Below are positions 17,309-26,291 of a stretch of DNA of 38,035 nt, one piece after another (the first letter of the stretch is position 1; each line of letters starts with the position of its first letter). Origin of the DNA: Mollicutes bacterium. Its GTDB lineage: Bacteria > Bacillota_I > Bacilli_A > RF39 > UBA660. The DNA lies in contig JAAYPA010000004.1 in NCBI GenBank assembly GCA_012520055.1, positions 1 through 38,035 on the forward strand, given 5' to 3'. Below the pieces are notes generated by a model, which ran no database searches, had not been told where the DNA came from, and worked only from the letters and a program-made list of their open reading frames with translations. The translations under genes and the position numbers were made by a program.

Positions 17309-17476
17309 CTAAGTCACATCCCTATACGCTTTTTAATATTTCGCATTTTTAATATGCAAATCAATTTTATTTGTGCTACTTTCCTATTCACTTTTTTAAA
17401 ACCTGAATATTTTATAGTAGAGAAAGCAAAAATACACTTTCTATTCCAGCTTTCTTTTATTAATACCCCTAAATAC
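17309..17476 (-). promoter_or_regulatory. Structured 5' leader of popT
   Basis: Between the promoter and the TTG start lie about 168 bases without an ORF. Three hairpins can be drawn on the minus strand: GAAAGC/GCTTTC (17422-17454), a nested CTACT + TATTCA / TGAATA + AGTAG (17376-17420), and TTTGCAT/ATGCGAA (17341-17359). No known riboswitch class is recognised. No terminator is evident before the gene. Confidence 0.4.
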
Positions 17477-17482
17477 TAAATA

Positions 17483-17510
17483 ATTATATCATAAGCTTCT
17501 CTATATCCAA
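17483..17510 (-). promoter_or_regulatory. Promoter of popT
   Basis: TTGGAT (17505-17510), a 16-bp spacer ending in TGA, and TATAAT (17483-17488): an extended -10 promoter with a reasonable -35. Confidence 0.7.
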
Positions 17511-17528
17511 ATCTTTTTTATCCTCCTT

Positions 17529-17553
17529 AAGTCGAATTATTTTAATTCGACTT
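17529..17553. repeat. Inverted repeat at the 3' end of the cadherin-like gene
   Basis: AAGTCGAATT/AATTCGACTT, a perfect ten-base-pair stem with a five-base loop. The T run follows it on the plus strand, not on the strand of the gene it overlaps, so it is not a clear terminator for that gene. The outward read on the minus strand continues into AAGGAGG. Confidence 0.55.
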
Positions 17554-19023
17554 TTTAGATACTGTTTTTTTGGATTTTTTTCTTTTCTTTTTTGCTTTTT
17601 TTCTATTAGTAGTCTTCTTTTTAGTTTTCTTCTTTGGTTTCTTAACTCCAGTACTTTTCTTTTTAGTTGCACGTTGCTTTTTCTTCTTAGCAAGATAATA
17701 TTTTTTATATCCAATATAAATTAATCCTATCAGTGATAACAACAAAGCAATAAATAAAATGGTTTTAAAAATATTATGTTTTAAGCACTTAATGTGAATT
17801 TGGTAGGTAAACTTACTACCATTTTCAGCTTTAACCAAAATTTTAACAATGCTACCTTCTTTTAAATCTTCATTACCTATTATATTAACAGTTGCTTTTT
17901 TATCTTCAGCGGTAGCGTTAATATTTAATTTCTTGGTAGATTTTTTAATTGGTAAATAATATACTTTAACTTTTTTACTAAACTTCAATTCATATTTATC
18001 AATTTCTAATGTTTTTAAGTAAAAATTAGCCGATTTATTAGACAATAATTTAGTAATATTTAACACATAGGTTCTTACTTCATTATCTTTATTTTTTATT
18101 TTTATTAAAACTGCATTATCACCATCATGAATATCAATTTTTCGATTACCATAGTCTTTAACTAAACTAAGACTGTCAGACAACATAACATTTAAATTTA
18201 AAGATGTGATATTACTATCAACTTCGATTTGATATTCATATATATTAGGATTAAATTCAAAATCAATAAGATTTTTCTTGGAATCAGTTAATTCAATAGA
18301 GTCAGCTGTAAGATTTGTATCTATAATTTCTTTAACTAAATATAAATAATAGATTCTAGTTATTCCTGTTTCACTTTTTACCGTAATGGGAACAACTGTA
18401 ACCGGATTGTTAGCTTCTATTTTTATTTCTCCTACTCCGGTGATCTTAGAATTTTCATTAATTAAATCAGCTGTTATTTCTATTTTTTCGATATTATTGT
18501 CTATATTTACTTTATATGTATATATTTCTGAATTAAATTTACTTATTGCTTCACTATTAAGGTAAATGTTTTTTAATTGATTCTCTGATGATAATATTTT
18601 TATTTCTGTCTCGGCATTTTCTAAACTTTGCGTAGTATTATCGATACTATTAGTTAAAGTAATATTTTTAATTTTAATTCGTTGTTCCCCATAATCCATT
18701 GTACTTAATAAGAGTATTCCAAATTCTTGTAATTCACTTACCAAAATATTGTTTTTAGTTTTGGCAGTTATTAAATTTTTATCAGCAGAAATTTCCCATA
18801 ATCCGGTAAAATTACTTCTTACTTCATCTAATGATATACCCTTACTTAATTCTAATTCAAAAGTTATTTTATTAAATTCAAAAACAGTTTCTACATTAGT
18901 ACGGCATGCAAAATCTTCAAATTCTTTAAAAGTTGCTTGATCACATTTAATAATAAATTGGTCTTTAGCTTCAACATTTAGTGGTAGTAATAACAAAAAT
19001 ATGAATAAAAGATATTTCTTCAT
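17542..19023 (-). CDS. Membrane-anchored cadherin-like beta-sandwich protein with Lys-rich tail
   Basis: A 493-aa cell-surface protein. A signal peptide (MKKYLLFIFLLLLPLNVEAK) leads into a beta-rich ectodomain, with at least two repeats of the cadherin-like beta-sandwich type around 165-255 (KNIYLNSEAISKFNSEIYTYKVNI) and 256-345 (FEFNPNIYEYQIEVDSNITS, ending YVLNITKL). A single transmembrane helix (about 418-440) is followed by some 50 cytoplasmic residues, more than half of them Lys or Arg. Such a tail could bind nucleic acid, ribosomes or acidic lipid; this is speculation. The track ORF at 17484-17714 is a shadow of this tail. AGGTGA precedes the start. The function is unknown, probably adhesion or envelope organisation. 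Confidence 0.8.
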   Translation of the reverse strand: MKKYLLFIFLLLLPLNVEAKDQFIIKCDQATFKEFEDFACRTNVETVFEFNKITFELELSKGISLDEVRSNFTGLWEISADKNLITAKTKNNILVSELQEFGILLLSTMDYGEQRIKIKNITLTNSIDNTTQSLENAETEIKILSSENQLKNIYLNSEAISKFNSEIYTYKVNIDNNIEKIEITADLINENSKITGVGEIKIEANNPVTVVPITVKSETGITRIYYLYLVKEIIDTNLTADSIELTDSKKNLIDFEFNPNIYEYQIEVDSNITSLNLNVMLSDSLSLVKDYGNRKIDIHDGDNAVLIKIKNKDNEVRTYVLNITKLLSNKSANFYLKTLEIDKYELKFSKKVKVYYLPIKKSTKKLNINATAEDKKATVNIIGNEDLKEGSIVKILVKAENGSKFTYQIHIKCLKHNIFKTILFIALLLSLIGLIYIGYKKYYLAKKKKQRATKKKSTGVKKPKKKTKKKTTNRKKAKKKRKKSKKTVSKKSN

Positions 19024-19110
19024 ATGAAGTCACCTGCCTTTTTAATTATATCATATAATAACACATTTATATGCTAATATAATAGCATTAATATACTAAA
19101 AAATGACATA

Positions 19111-19133
19111 AAAAAATAGGTTAAAACCTATTT
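19111..19133 (-). terminator. Terminator after the 125-aa gene
   Basis: AAATAGGTT/AACCTATTT stem overlapping the TAG stop codon, followed on the minus strand by TTTT. Confidence 0.75.
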
Positions 19134-19505
19134 AAAAGAAAAGATATATTTTACTTGTTCATCATAAGAATAAAAAACAGTATCTTCATCTACTAAAATA
19201 ACATTTGATAGTCTTGCCTCTGTCTTATCAATATTTCCATTATTATCAATAGACCACAAATATGGCGTATTTATTTTAATAAAAGCACGATCTACATTCA
19301 AAACTTCTACATTAAGTTTACATTTATCATCATCTTCAGCAAAAAATAATTTTTTACCACTATATACTTCAAAATTTTTAGATATAGAATTAGATTTAAT
19401 ATATAATCTTTTTGTATCATCATAACTTTTATTGTTAAGTAACATTATAACTCCGACAACAAAAATAATTAAAATAGGTATCATGAATTGAAAAAAATTT
19501 TTCAT
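19128..19505 (-). CDS. Small membrane-anchored protein, unknown
   Basis: A 125-aa protein that I do not recognise. Residues 5-23 form one membrane segment (FMIPILIIFVVGVIMLL), and the remainder is a hydrophilic, probably extracellular beta-rich domain. It is divergent from the YfhO-LtaS fusion gene, with a 136-bp intergenic region shared between their promoters. AAGGCAGG lies upstream of the ATG. It forms a single-gene unit with its own terminator. Confidence 0.65.
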   Translation of the reverse strand: MKNFFQFMIPILIIFVVGVIMLLNNKSYDDTKRLYIKSNSISKNFEVYSGKKLFFAEDDDKCKLNVEVLNVDRAFIKINTPYLWSIDNNGNIDKTEARLSNVILVDEDTVFYSYDEQVKYIFSFK

Positions 19506-19610
19506 TTTATAACCTGCCTTACCATATACTTAGTATAACATATTAAATCCAAAAAAGGCAGTGCTTTTAATTATCCAAATAAAGAAATAGATATTTTAGT
19601 AATTTTATGG

Positions 19611-19616
19611 TATAAT
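19611..19616 (+). promoter_or_regulatory. Extended -10 for the YfhO-LtaS fusion gene
   Basis: TGGTATAAT (TGn-TATAAT) ends 25 bp before the ATG. No clear -35 is visible. Confidence 0.55.
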
Positions 19617-19641
19617 TCAATGTGTTTTCGAGGTTTTTAAC

Positions 19642-22600
19642 ATGAAAAAATTAAATAAAAAAGATTGTTATTTTTTAAGTATTATACTTTTCATTATTAT
19701 TGGATTTATTATATTCTTAAGAATAAAAGGCTATGCTTTTGGTTCTAATGTTGACTGGTTAAGTCAACATTCTGTATTACCAGATTATTTTCGTCGTATG
19801 TTTTTCGAATCCGGACAAATATTACCAAACTTTGCCTTTAATTTAGGCATGGGACAAAATATCTATTATTTTTCTTATTATGGATTGTTAAGCCCTTTAG
19901 TATTACTTTCATATCTTTTTCCTTTTATTCCTATGTTTTCATATATCCAAATAATCAGTTTAATAATGGTTTTATTAGGAGCTTATTTATTATATCGATG
20001 GATTAATAATAAATATAATTCTAAAATAGCTTTTATTATTACTTTAATGTATGTGCTTTTAGCCCCAATTATTTACCATTCTCATCGTCATATTATGTTT
20101 GTTAATTATTTACCATTCTTAATAGGAACTTTAATTGCTATAGACAATTATTTTATAAATAAGAAAGCCATACCTATCGTTATCAATGTTTTTTTACTGA
20201 TTATGACCAGCTACTTTTTCGGACCGGTGTCTTTAATTGTAATTGGTATATACACTATTTACAAAATACTTCAAAAAAATAAGCAAATTAATTGTAAAAG
20301 TTTTTTACCACTTCTAAAAATAATATATTTTTGTATTGTTGCTATACTATTGGCAGCTATTTTACTGGTACCTACCATATATACTACTTTTGTAGGTAGA
20401 CAAGATACTAATGTTACCTCTAATATTTGGCAATTATTAATACCTAAATTATCTTATACAACAACTTTCTATTATTCATATTCGGCTATGGGTCTTTCAT
20501 TTATTTATATAGTCAGTCTTATATCTTTCTTACTTAAAAAGAAAAAAGAAAACAAATTTCTAGCAATAATATTAATATTATTGTTAACTTTTCCAATCTG
20601 TAATTTTATATTAAATGTTTTCATGTATGTTGATGGTAAAATTTTTCTATCTTTTATTCCCCTTTCATTATTAGTGATAGCCGATTTTTTAAATGATTTA
20701 TTTAAAAACAAATATAATTTTAAAAAGCAAATTGTTATTATAATTCCAGTTATTATTTTTATGATATATTCAGCTATTGGCTATTCTTATGCTAAACTTT
20801 TATGGATTGATATTCCTCTACTGTTAACAACTCTGACTTTAATTTATTTATATAAAAAACCTAATCTTATTTTTATACCAATTCTAGTTATATCTTCGAT
20901 TTGTTTTATTCGAATGAACAAAGGTGATGATTACTCCGATATTATTGCTCGAGGTAATTCAAATGTTTATAAAGAGTTAGTATCTAATATTAGCAAAGAT
21001 AATGTACATCGTACTTCAGATTATACAAATCAACTATATAATGTTAATCAAATTTATACAACTAAACAATTATCACCAAGTTTGTATTCTTCAACATCCA
21101 ATAAACATTATTTTAATTTTGTTCGTAATATTTTTCAAAACGAAATTATCAATCGCGATAATCTTACCGTATCTGCTCCTAAAAATATTTTATATAATAT
21201 TTATACCGGAGTAAAATATATAATAACTAATGAGTCTTCTTTAAAAGGCTATAATTTAATTCAAAATAAAGATGGGATTTCAATATATGAAAACGAAGAT
21301 GTTCTGCCTATCGGGTATGCTTCTGATAAAATAATGAGTCTAAGAGAATTTAATACCTTAAGCTATCCACAAAATATTGATGCTCTACTAAACTATGTGA
21401 TAGTTAATAAAAGTATATCTAATGTATATAAATCCAATATAAAAATGTATGAAACTGATTTTAATATTGAAACTACAGATAATTTAAAATATGAAGTTTT
21501 ATATAATACACTCTATGTAAGTACTGACGGATATGGACAAGCTAAATTAAAACTTACTAATCCAGTTAGCAAAGATGATGTTTTTATTATACGTTTTAAA
21601 ATAAAATATCCTAAAAAAGGTACAGCCTGCAGTACAGATATCTCAATTAATAACGTTACCAATGCCCTATCATGTTCTGATTGGAAATATTTTAATAACA
21701 ATTATACTTTTGAATATGTTTTGTCAAGTGATAAAAACATAGATACTTTAAATGTTGTATTTTCTCCAGGTAAATATGAAATAGAAAATCTAGAATTATA
21801 CACTATAAAGTATGATAGTGTAAAAAATATTAAGAAACAGATTTCTGAAGCTAATTTAAAAACAAGCAATAAAGATAATGTTATCTTAACCGGGGATATT
21901 GATGTTAAAGAAGATGGTTATTTTAAACTAACTATTCCATATGAAAAAAGAGGATTTAAAATTTATTTGGATGATGATTTAATTAAATATGAAAAAGTTG
22001 ATGATACCTTTATCGGTTTTCCTATTGCTAAAGGATATCATACTATTACTATTAAATATCAATCACCATATTTTACATTAGGTATTATTTTATCAATTAT
22101 CGGTTTAATCCTTTTAGAAATACTATTTCTTTATAAATATGTTAATAAGTATTTCTATAATAAGTTTATGACTAGTAAAAAATATTTAATAAAAGCTTTT
22201 AAAAAAATATGGAAATTTTTAAAAGATAATACCGGTTATGTTCATTTATTTTTATCATTATATTTATTAGATATTTCTTTAAGATTCTTCTATTATTCCC
22301 AAATTAAATTTTATCATTGTTATAAATTCGTTCCTAATCTATTTTCGATTATTTGGATAGTATTAATTTTATCTTTAACTAAATTATTTAAATCTAAAGT
22401 AGGTAAATCAATTTACATACTTTATTATGTATTCTATTTAATTATTTTCTTAGTTCAATCAATATATTTCTCTTATTTTACAATTTTCTTTGATTTCAGT
22501 GTGATGTTCTTAGCCGGAGAAGGTATTGATTATCTTGATACCATTTTGGCCAATGTTAAGATTTGGGTTATATTCATAAGTTGTTTAAGTATATATTTAA

Positions 22601-24057
22601 CTATTAAAGGTTTAAAAAATATTAAACATAATGATAAATTTAACACAAAAAAATTATTTATTGTATTAGTTTGTTTTACGTTATTACACTTTACTTTACC
22701 ATACCTACTTGGTAATATTCGTACCAGTGTCGAATGGGATGACTGGCGTAATCCACGTACCGTTTACAATACCTTTAATGATCATAATAAGAGTATGATG
22801 GTATCCGGATTATTTGAATACACTGTAAGAGATTATTATGTTAGTTTTATCAGAAATAATGAGAAAATAACTCCGGAAGAAGAAAAAATCTTAAAAGAAA
22901 ACTTTGATAATCCAACAGTTAATGAAAAAAATAATTATTCCGGAATCTTAGCCGGGAAAAATCTTATCCTTATTCAATTAGAAAGTATCGATAACTTTCT
23001 AATTACTCCGGAAATAATGCCAACAACATATGAATTAATGAAAAACTCTATAAACTTTACCAATCATTATTCATTTACTTCCGGTGGTGGATCAACATTT
23101 AATTCAGAATACATGGTTAATACCGGTTATTCTACCGCATATAATTATAATTTAAGTGCTTATTCATTCAGTCGTAATGATTATAGTTATTCTTTACCAA
23201 ATTTATTAAAAATATATAATTATGTATCAAATGCTTTCCATATGAATACAGGAGAATATTATTCACGAACAGCCAATTATAAAAGTTTTGGTTATAATAA
23301 TTTCTATAGCCTTAAAAATCAAAAAGTTTATAAAGAAAATACTAATTACTGGCTAGATAGAGAACTAATATTGAATGAAGAATTCAATAAACTTCTATTT
23401 AAAAATGAAAATAATAGTTTATTTATGAATTATATTATTACTTATTCAGCTCATATGCCGTTTAACAGCTCTAAAGGTACTTGTAGCCTTCTTACAAATA
23501 TAGAAGGACTAACTGAACTGGAATGCTTAAAATTACAAGCTAAAGAAACCGATTATTTCATTAAACTATTATTAGAAGATTTAGCTAAAAAAGATATGTT
23601 AAAAAATACTGTAATAGTAGCATTTAGTGATCATTACTTATACACTTTAGAAGATAAAACCATTCTTGATAAACATAAAAAAACCGATAGTCAGTTAATT
23701 AATCATACGCCATTCTTTATTTGGAGTAACGGTGATCATAAAAAAACTATCAAAAAAATAAATTCTCAATTAGATATTTTACCTACTATTTTAAATTTAA
23801 TGGGTGTAGATTATTATCAAAATTATTATTTAGGTAGTGACATCTTAAGTCCAAATTATAGCGAATTAGTATTCTTTCCAGATGGTAGCTGGTATAATGG
23901 TTCGACTTATATTAAAGATGGAGAATATTCATTTGGTAAGAAATTATCTGAAGAAAAGATTAATCAAATTAACATAGATGTTAAAAGAAAAATGATACTA
24001 AATGACGCTGTCATGAAATCAAATTATTTCAGCAAAATAAATAGTATAAGAGAATAA
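19642..24057 (+). CDS. YfhO-type glycosyltransferase fused to an LtaS-type phosphoglycerol transferase
   Basis: A 1471-aa polytopic protein with two complete modules. Residues 1 to about 830 resemble YfhO, a GT-C-type membrane glycosyltransferase implicated in sugar modification of lipoteichoic acid: about twelve membrane helices, the early acidic loop SNVDWLSQHSVLPDYFRRM, a large extracellular domain (430-800) and a closing helix. From about 855 a second set of five helices leads to an LtaS/sulfatase domain with E in QLESIDNF (near 1114), the Thr nucleophile in GGGSTFNSEY (near 1152) and FSDHY (Asp-His near 1330). Polymer synthesis and decoration may thus be joined in one protein. The reading frame is uninterrupted, and GAGG precedes the ATG. 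The LtaS catalytic residues are intact; those of the YfhO part cannot be judged by eye. Confidence 0.85.
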   Translation: MKKLNKKDCYFLSIILFIIIGFIIFLRIKGYAFGSNVDWLSQHSVLPDYFRRMFFESGQILPNFAFNLGMGQNIYYFSYYGLLSPLVLLSYLFPFIPMFSYIQIISLIMVLLGAYLLYRWINNKYNSKIAFIITLMYVLLAPIIYHSHRHIMFVNYLPFLIGTLIAIDNYFINKKAIPIVINVFLLIMTSYFFGPVSLIVIGIYTIYKILQKNKQINCKSFLPLLKIIYFCIVAILLAAILLVPTIYTTFVGRQDTNVTSNIWQLLIPKLSYTTTFYYSYSAMGLSFIYIVSLISFLLKKKKENKFLAIILILLLTFPICNFILNVFMYVDGKIFLSFIPLSLLVIADFLNDLFKNKYNFKKQIVIIIPVIIFMIYSAIGYSYAKLLWIDIPLLLTTLTLIYLYKKPNLIFIPILVISSICFIRMNKGDDYSDIIARGNSNVYKELVSNISKDNVHRTSDYTNQLYNVNQIYTTKQLSPSLYSSTSNKHYFNFVRNIFQNEIINRDNLTVSAPKNILYNIYTGVKYIITNESSLKGYNLIQNKDGISIYENEDVLPIGYASDKIMSLREFNTLSYPQNIDALLNYVIVNKSISNVYKSNIKMYETDFNIETTDNLKYEVLYNTLYVSTDGYGQAKLKLTNPVSKDDVFIIRFKIKYPKKGTACSTDISINNVTNALSCSDWKYFNNNYTFEYVLSSDKNIDTLNVVFSPGKYEIENLELYTIKYDSVKNIKKQISEANLKTSNKDNVILTGDIDVKEDGYFKLTIPYEKRGFKIYLDDDLIKYEKVDDTFIGFPIAKGYHTITIKYQSPYFTLGIILSIIGLILLEILFLYKYVNKYFYNKFMTSKKYLIKAFKKIWKFLKDNTGYVHLFLSLYLLDISLRFFYYSQIKFYHCYKFVPNLFSIIWIVLILSLTKLFKSKVGKSIYILYYVFYLIIFLVQSIYFSYFTIFFDFSVMFLAGEGIDYLDTILANVKIWVIFISCLSIYLTIKGLKNIKHNDKFNTKKLFIVLVCFTLLHFTLPYLLGNIRTSVEWDDWRNPRTVYNTFNDHNKSMMVSGLFEYTVRDYYVSFIRNNEKITPEEEKILKENFDNPTVNEKNNYSGILAGKNLILIQLESIDNFLITPEIMPTTYELMKNSINFTNHYSFTSGGGSTFNSEYMVNTGYSTAYNYNLSAYSFSRNDYSYSLPNLLKIYNYVSNAFHMNTGEYYSRTANYKSFGYNNFYSLKNQKVYKENTNYWLDRELILNEEFNKLLFKNENNSLFMNYIITYSAHMPFNSSKGTCSLLTNIEGLTELECLKLQAKETDYFIKLLLEDLAKKDMLKNTVIVAFSDHYLYTLEDKTILDKHKKTDSQLINHTPFFIWSNGDHKKTIKKINSQLDILPTILNLMGVDYYQNYYLGSDILSPNYSELVFFPDGSWYNGSTYIKDGEYSFGKKLSEEKINQINIDVKRKMILNDAVMKSNYFSKINSIRE

Positions 24058-24073
24058 GCTTATACTATTTTTT
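24041..24073 (+). terminator. Terminator after the fusion gene
   Basis: ATAGTATAAG/CTTATACTAT ten-base-pair stem with an eight-base loop, followed by TTTTTCTTT. It includes the last codons of the gene. Confidence 0.85.
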
Positions 24074-24126
24074 CTTTCCAAATAATATAAAATATTGTAT
24101 AATCTAAATTAAGAATAGGGGTTAAA

Positions 24127-25977
24127 ATGAAGAATCTTGGAATAAAGCTTAAAAAAACAAATAAAAATTTTAGATTTTTCTTTTTTGCAGTATTTTTCCT
24201 ATATTTAGTAAGCTTAATATTATTAGCAAGAGGCTTACTACTTTTAAGTGGTATTGAAACTTTGTTAAGGTTCTTTTTATTATTTGTCTTTTTTACTCTA
24301 TTCTTAATTTATACGGTTTCAAACTTTGTTTTTTTAATATTAAAAAAACATGGAATGATTATCACTATCAATATTATTGCTATTATATTGGGAGTATTTA
24401 ATTTTGGAGTTCATTACTATATTAATAAAACTTATGGATACATAGATGCCATAAGCAAAGATGAAACCATTTATACAACAAACTTAATATCTCTTACAAG
24501 TACTTCTCAAATTAACACTGTAGGCATGATATCTGAAGAAAGCGATATTGAAGGTCATATTCTACCAAAGGAATATTTAAATAAGAATAAAAACAATTAT
24601 CAAATAACTTATTATGATGATTATAATGCTCTTTTAAATGATTTATATGATCAAAAAATAGACGGAATATTTATTACCGCCAATTATGTCTTAATTTATA
24701 ATAACATTGAAAAATTTACCAATATCAAAGATGATACAGAGATTTACGCTTCTTACTCTAAAAAAATGAAAAAACAGGAATACGGAGAAACCTCAAATAA
24801 ACCAATTACAGAACCATTTACTATTCTTTTAATGGGTGTAGATTCCGAGCGCGACGGCTTAGCTCAAAATGCTGCATTTAACGGAGACACTTTAATGCTT
24901 ATTAGTTTTAATCCTAAAACATTATCAGCAACTACCTTTAGTATTCCAAGAGATATGTATGTTCCTATTGTTTGTAATAATAATCGTCGTTATAAAATTA
25001 ATTCAGCTGCTGGATATGGAACCAAATGTATGATTGATACCATAGAAAAATGGACTACCTTAGATATTGATTATTACATGAAAATTAATTTTAAAGGAGT
25101 TGTTGACTTGGTAGACGCCTTAGGTGGTATATATGTCGATGTTCCTAAACCAACTAATAAAGAAAAATATTGTGCTGATGATAGTAATAGAACTGGAGAG
25201 ATTTGTTTAACACCTGGATATCAACATCTTAATGGTGAACAAGCTTTAGCTTTAGCCAGAATTAGAAAAGCATTTGCAAAAGGTGATTATTCCAGAGTTC
25301 AAAACCAACAACTGGTTTTGGAAGGAATGATTCAAAAAGCTAAAGGAATCAGAAATATTAATAGTTTTTATAATTTGTTAAATGCTATAAGTCGCAATAT
25401 TGAAACAAATATGTCTGCTAAAGAAATGTTAAATTTTTATAACGTCGGTAAAAATATTTTAACTAAAATTAATTTAGGAGAAAAAGATTTTATCAATATT
25501 CAAAAAACTTTCTTAAATGGTTATAACATTGACGTTTATGGTACTTCAGCTGAAATGTATTACGAAGATAGTTTAAATGCTATTATTAAAGCTATGAAAG
25601 TAACATTAAGACTAGAAAAACCAGAAATAATTAAAACCTTTGATTTTTCGGTAAATGAACTATATGAAATTGAAATAATTGGAAAAAATAAATATGGCCA
25701 ACGAGAAGATGTATTACCTAATTTCATTGATAAAAATTTAGATGAATTATACAATTGGAACAGTACCAGAAATATTACTATTAATATTAATTATAAAGAA
25801 AGCAATATTTGTATAAATAATACGATATTAGAACAAAGGGAAAGAAAAGGATCATTAGTATCAGAAATTTCTTCACTAACTGTTACGGTTTGTAAAAATA
25901 TCAATGAACCAATTAACAAAAATGAAGAAAATATTGAAAATAATATTGACAATCCAATTGAAGAAATGGTTGAATAA
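24127..25977 (+). CDS. LytR-CpsA-Psr ligase with accessory and PASTA-like domains
   Basis: A 616-aa protein of the LCP family, which attaches lipid-linked anionic polymers to peptidoglycan. Three membrane helices (16-40, 45-72, 78-98) are followed by an extracellular accessory region (about 105-220) resembling that of CpsA. The LCP domain (about 228-410) carries the conserved features LLMGVDSERDG, GDTLMLIS, FSIPRDMYV, KINSAAGYG, GGIYVDV, and the Arg-rich LARIRKA plus DYSRVQNQQ. The C-terminus (about 520-600, LPNFIDKNLDELYNW to SLTVTVCK) looks like one degenerate PASTA repeat, a cell-wall-binding module. It has its own TATAAT and an AGGGG-type site. Its neighbour, the LtaS fusion, suggests a substrate made by the same locus, but this is not shown. 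Confidence 0.88.
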   Translation: MKNLGIKLKKTNKNFRFFFFAVFFLYLVSLILLARGLLLLSGIETLLRFFLLFVFFTLFLIYTVSNFVFLILKKHGMIITINIIAIILGVFNFGVHYYINKTYGYIDAISKDETIYTTNLISLTSTSQINTVGMISEESDIEGHILPKEYLNKNKNNYQITYYDDYNALLNDLYDQKIDGIFITANYVLIYNNIEKFTNIKDDTEIYASYSKKMKKQEYGETSNKPITEPFTILLMGVDSERDGLAQNAAFNGDTLMLISFNPKTLSATTFSIPRDMYVPIVCNNNRRYKINSAAGYGTKCMIDTIEKWTTLDIDYYMKINFKGVVDLVDALGGIYVDVPKPTNKEKYCADDSNRTGEICLTPGYQHLNGEQALALARIRKAFAKGDYSRVQNQQLVLEGMIQKAKGIRNINSFYNLLNAISRNIETNMSAKEMLNFYNVGKNILTKINLGEKDFINIQKTFLNGYNIDVYGTSAEMYYEDSLNAIIKAMKVTLRLEKPEIIKTFDFSVNELYEIEIIGKNKYGQREDVLPNFIDKNLDELYNWNSTRNITININYKESNICINNTILEQRERKGSLVSEISSLTVTVCKNINEPINKNEENIENNIDNPIEEMVE

Positions 25978-26008
25978 AAAATTTACGTAATAGTAAGTTT
26001 TTTTATAT
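25974..26008 (+). terminator. Terminator after the LCP gene
   Basis: AAAAAATTTAC pairs with GTAAGTTTTTT across a GTAATA loop, ending in a T7 run. Confidence 0.7.
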
Positions 26009-26056
26009 ATTTTTTTAAATTATATGGTATTATATTCATTACGTGGAAGTGATTAT

Positions 26057-26284
26057 ATGAAGGCAGAAACTTTATTTGTACTACAATCAATATATGTTTT
26101 GACAAATGTTATATCCAATTTATATCATATCCTTATCAAATTAGAATCAAAAGAACAAACTTCAACAAAACATTATGAAAACGTCTTAAATCTTCTGCAT
26201 ATAGCTAAAAATCAAGAAGATAAACTCTATAATTATTTTAAGAATAATCCTGATGAAATGAAATCTGCTTATATATGTACGTAA
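26057..26284 (+). CDS. Small protein, unknown
   Basis: A 75-aa product that I do not recognise (MKAETLFVLQSIYVL...). The start at 26057 is preferred over the track start at 26024 because GGAAGTG lies just before it. It is predicted largely helical, with a weakly hydrophobic first third and a charged remainder, and has a single Cys at the second-last residue. Eight bases separate it from the next gene, so the two are probably one operon. It is probably an accessory, lineage-specific gene. Confidence 0.55.
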   Translation: MKAETLFVLQSIYVLTNVISNLYHILIKLESKEQTSTKHYENVLNLLHIAKNQEDKLYNYFKNNPDEMKSAYICT

Positions 26285-26291
26285 AGATAGT

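Noticed and set aside
17484-17714. 76-aa Arg/Lys-rich ORF on the minus strand
   Set aside because: Out-of-frame reading of the Lys-rich tail of the cadherin-like protein.
21002-21701. Small ORFs inside the YfhO-LtaS gene
   Set aside because: Out-of-frame or antisense to a long, continuous coding frame.
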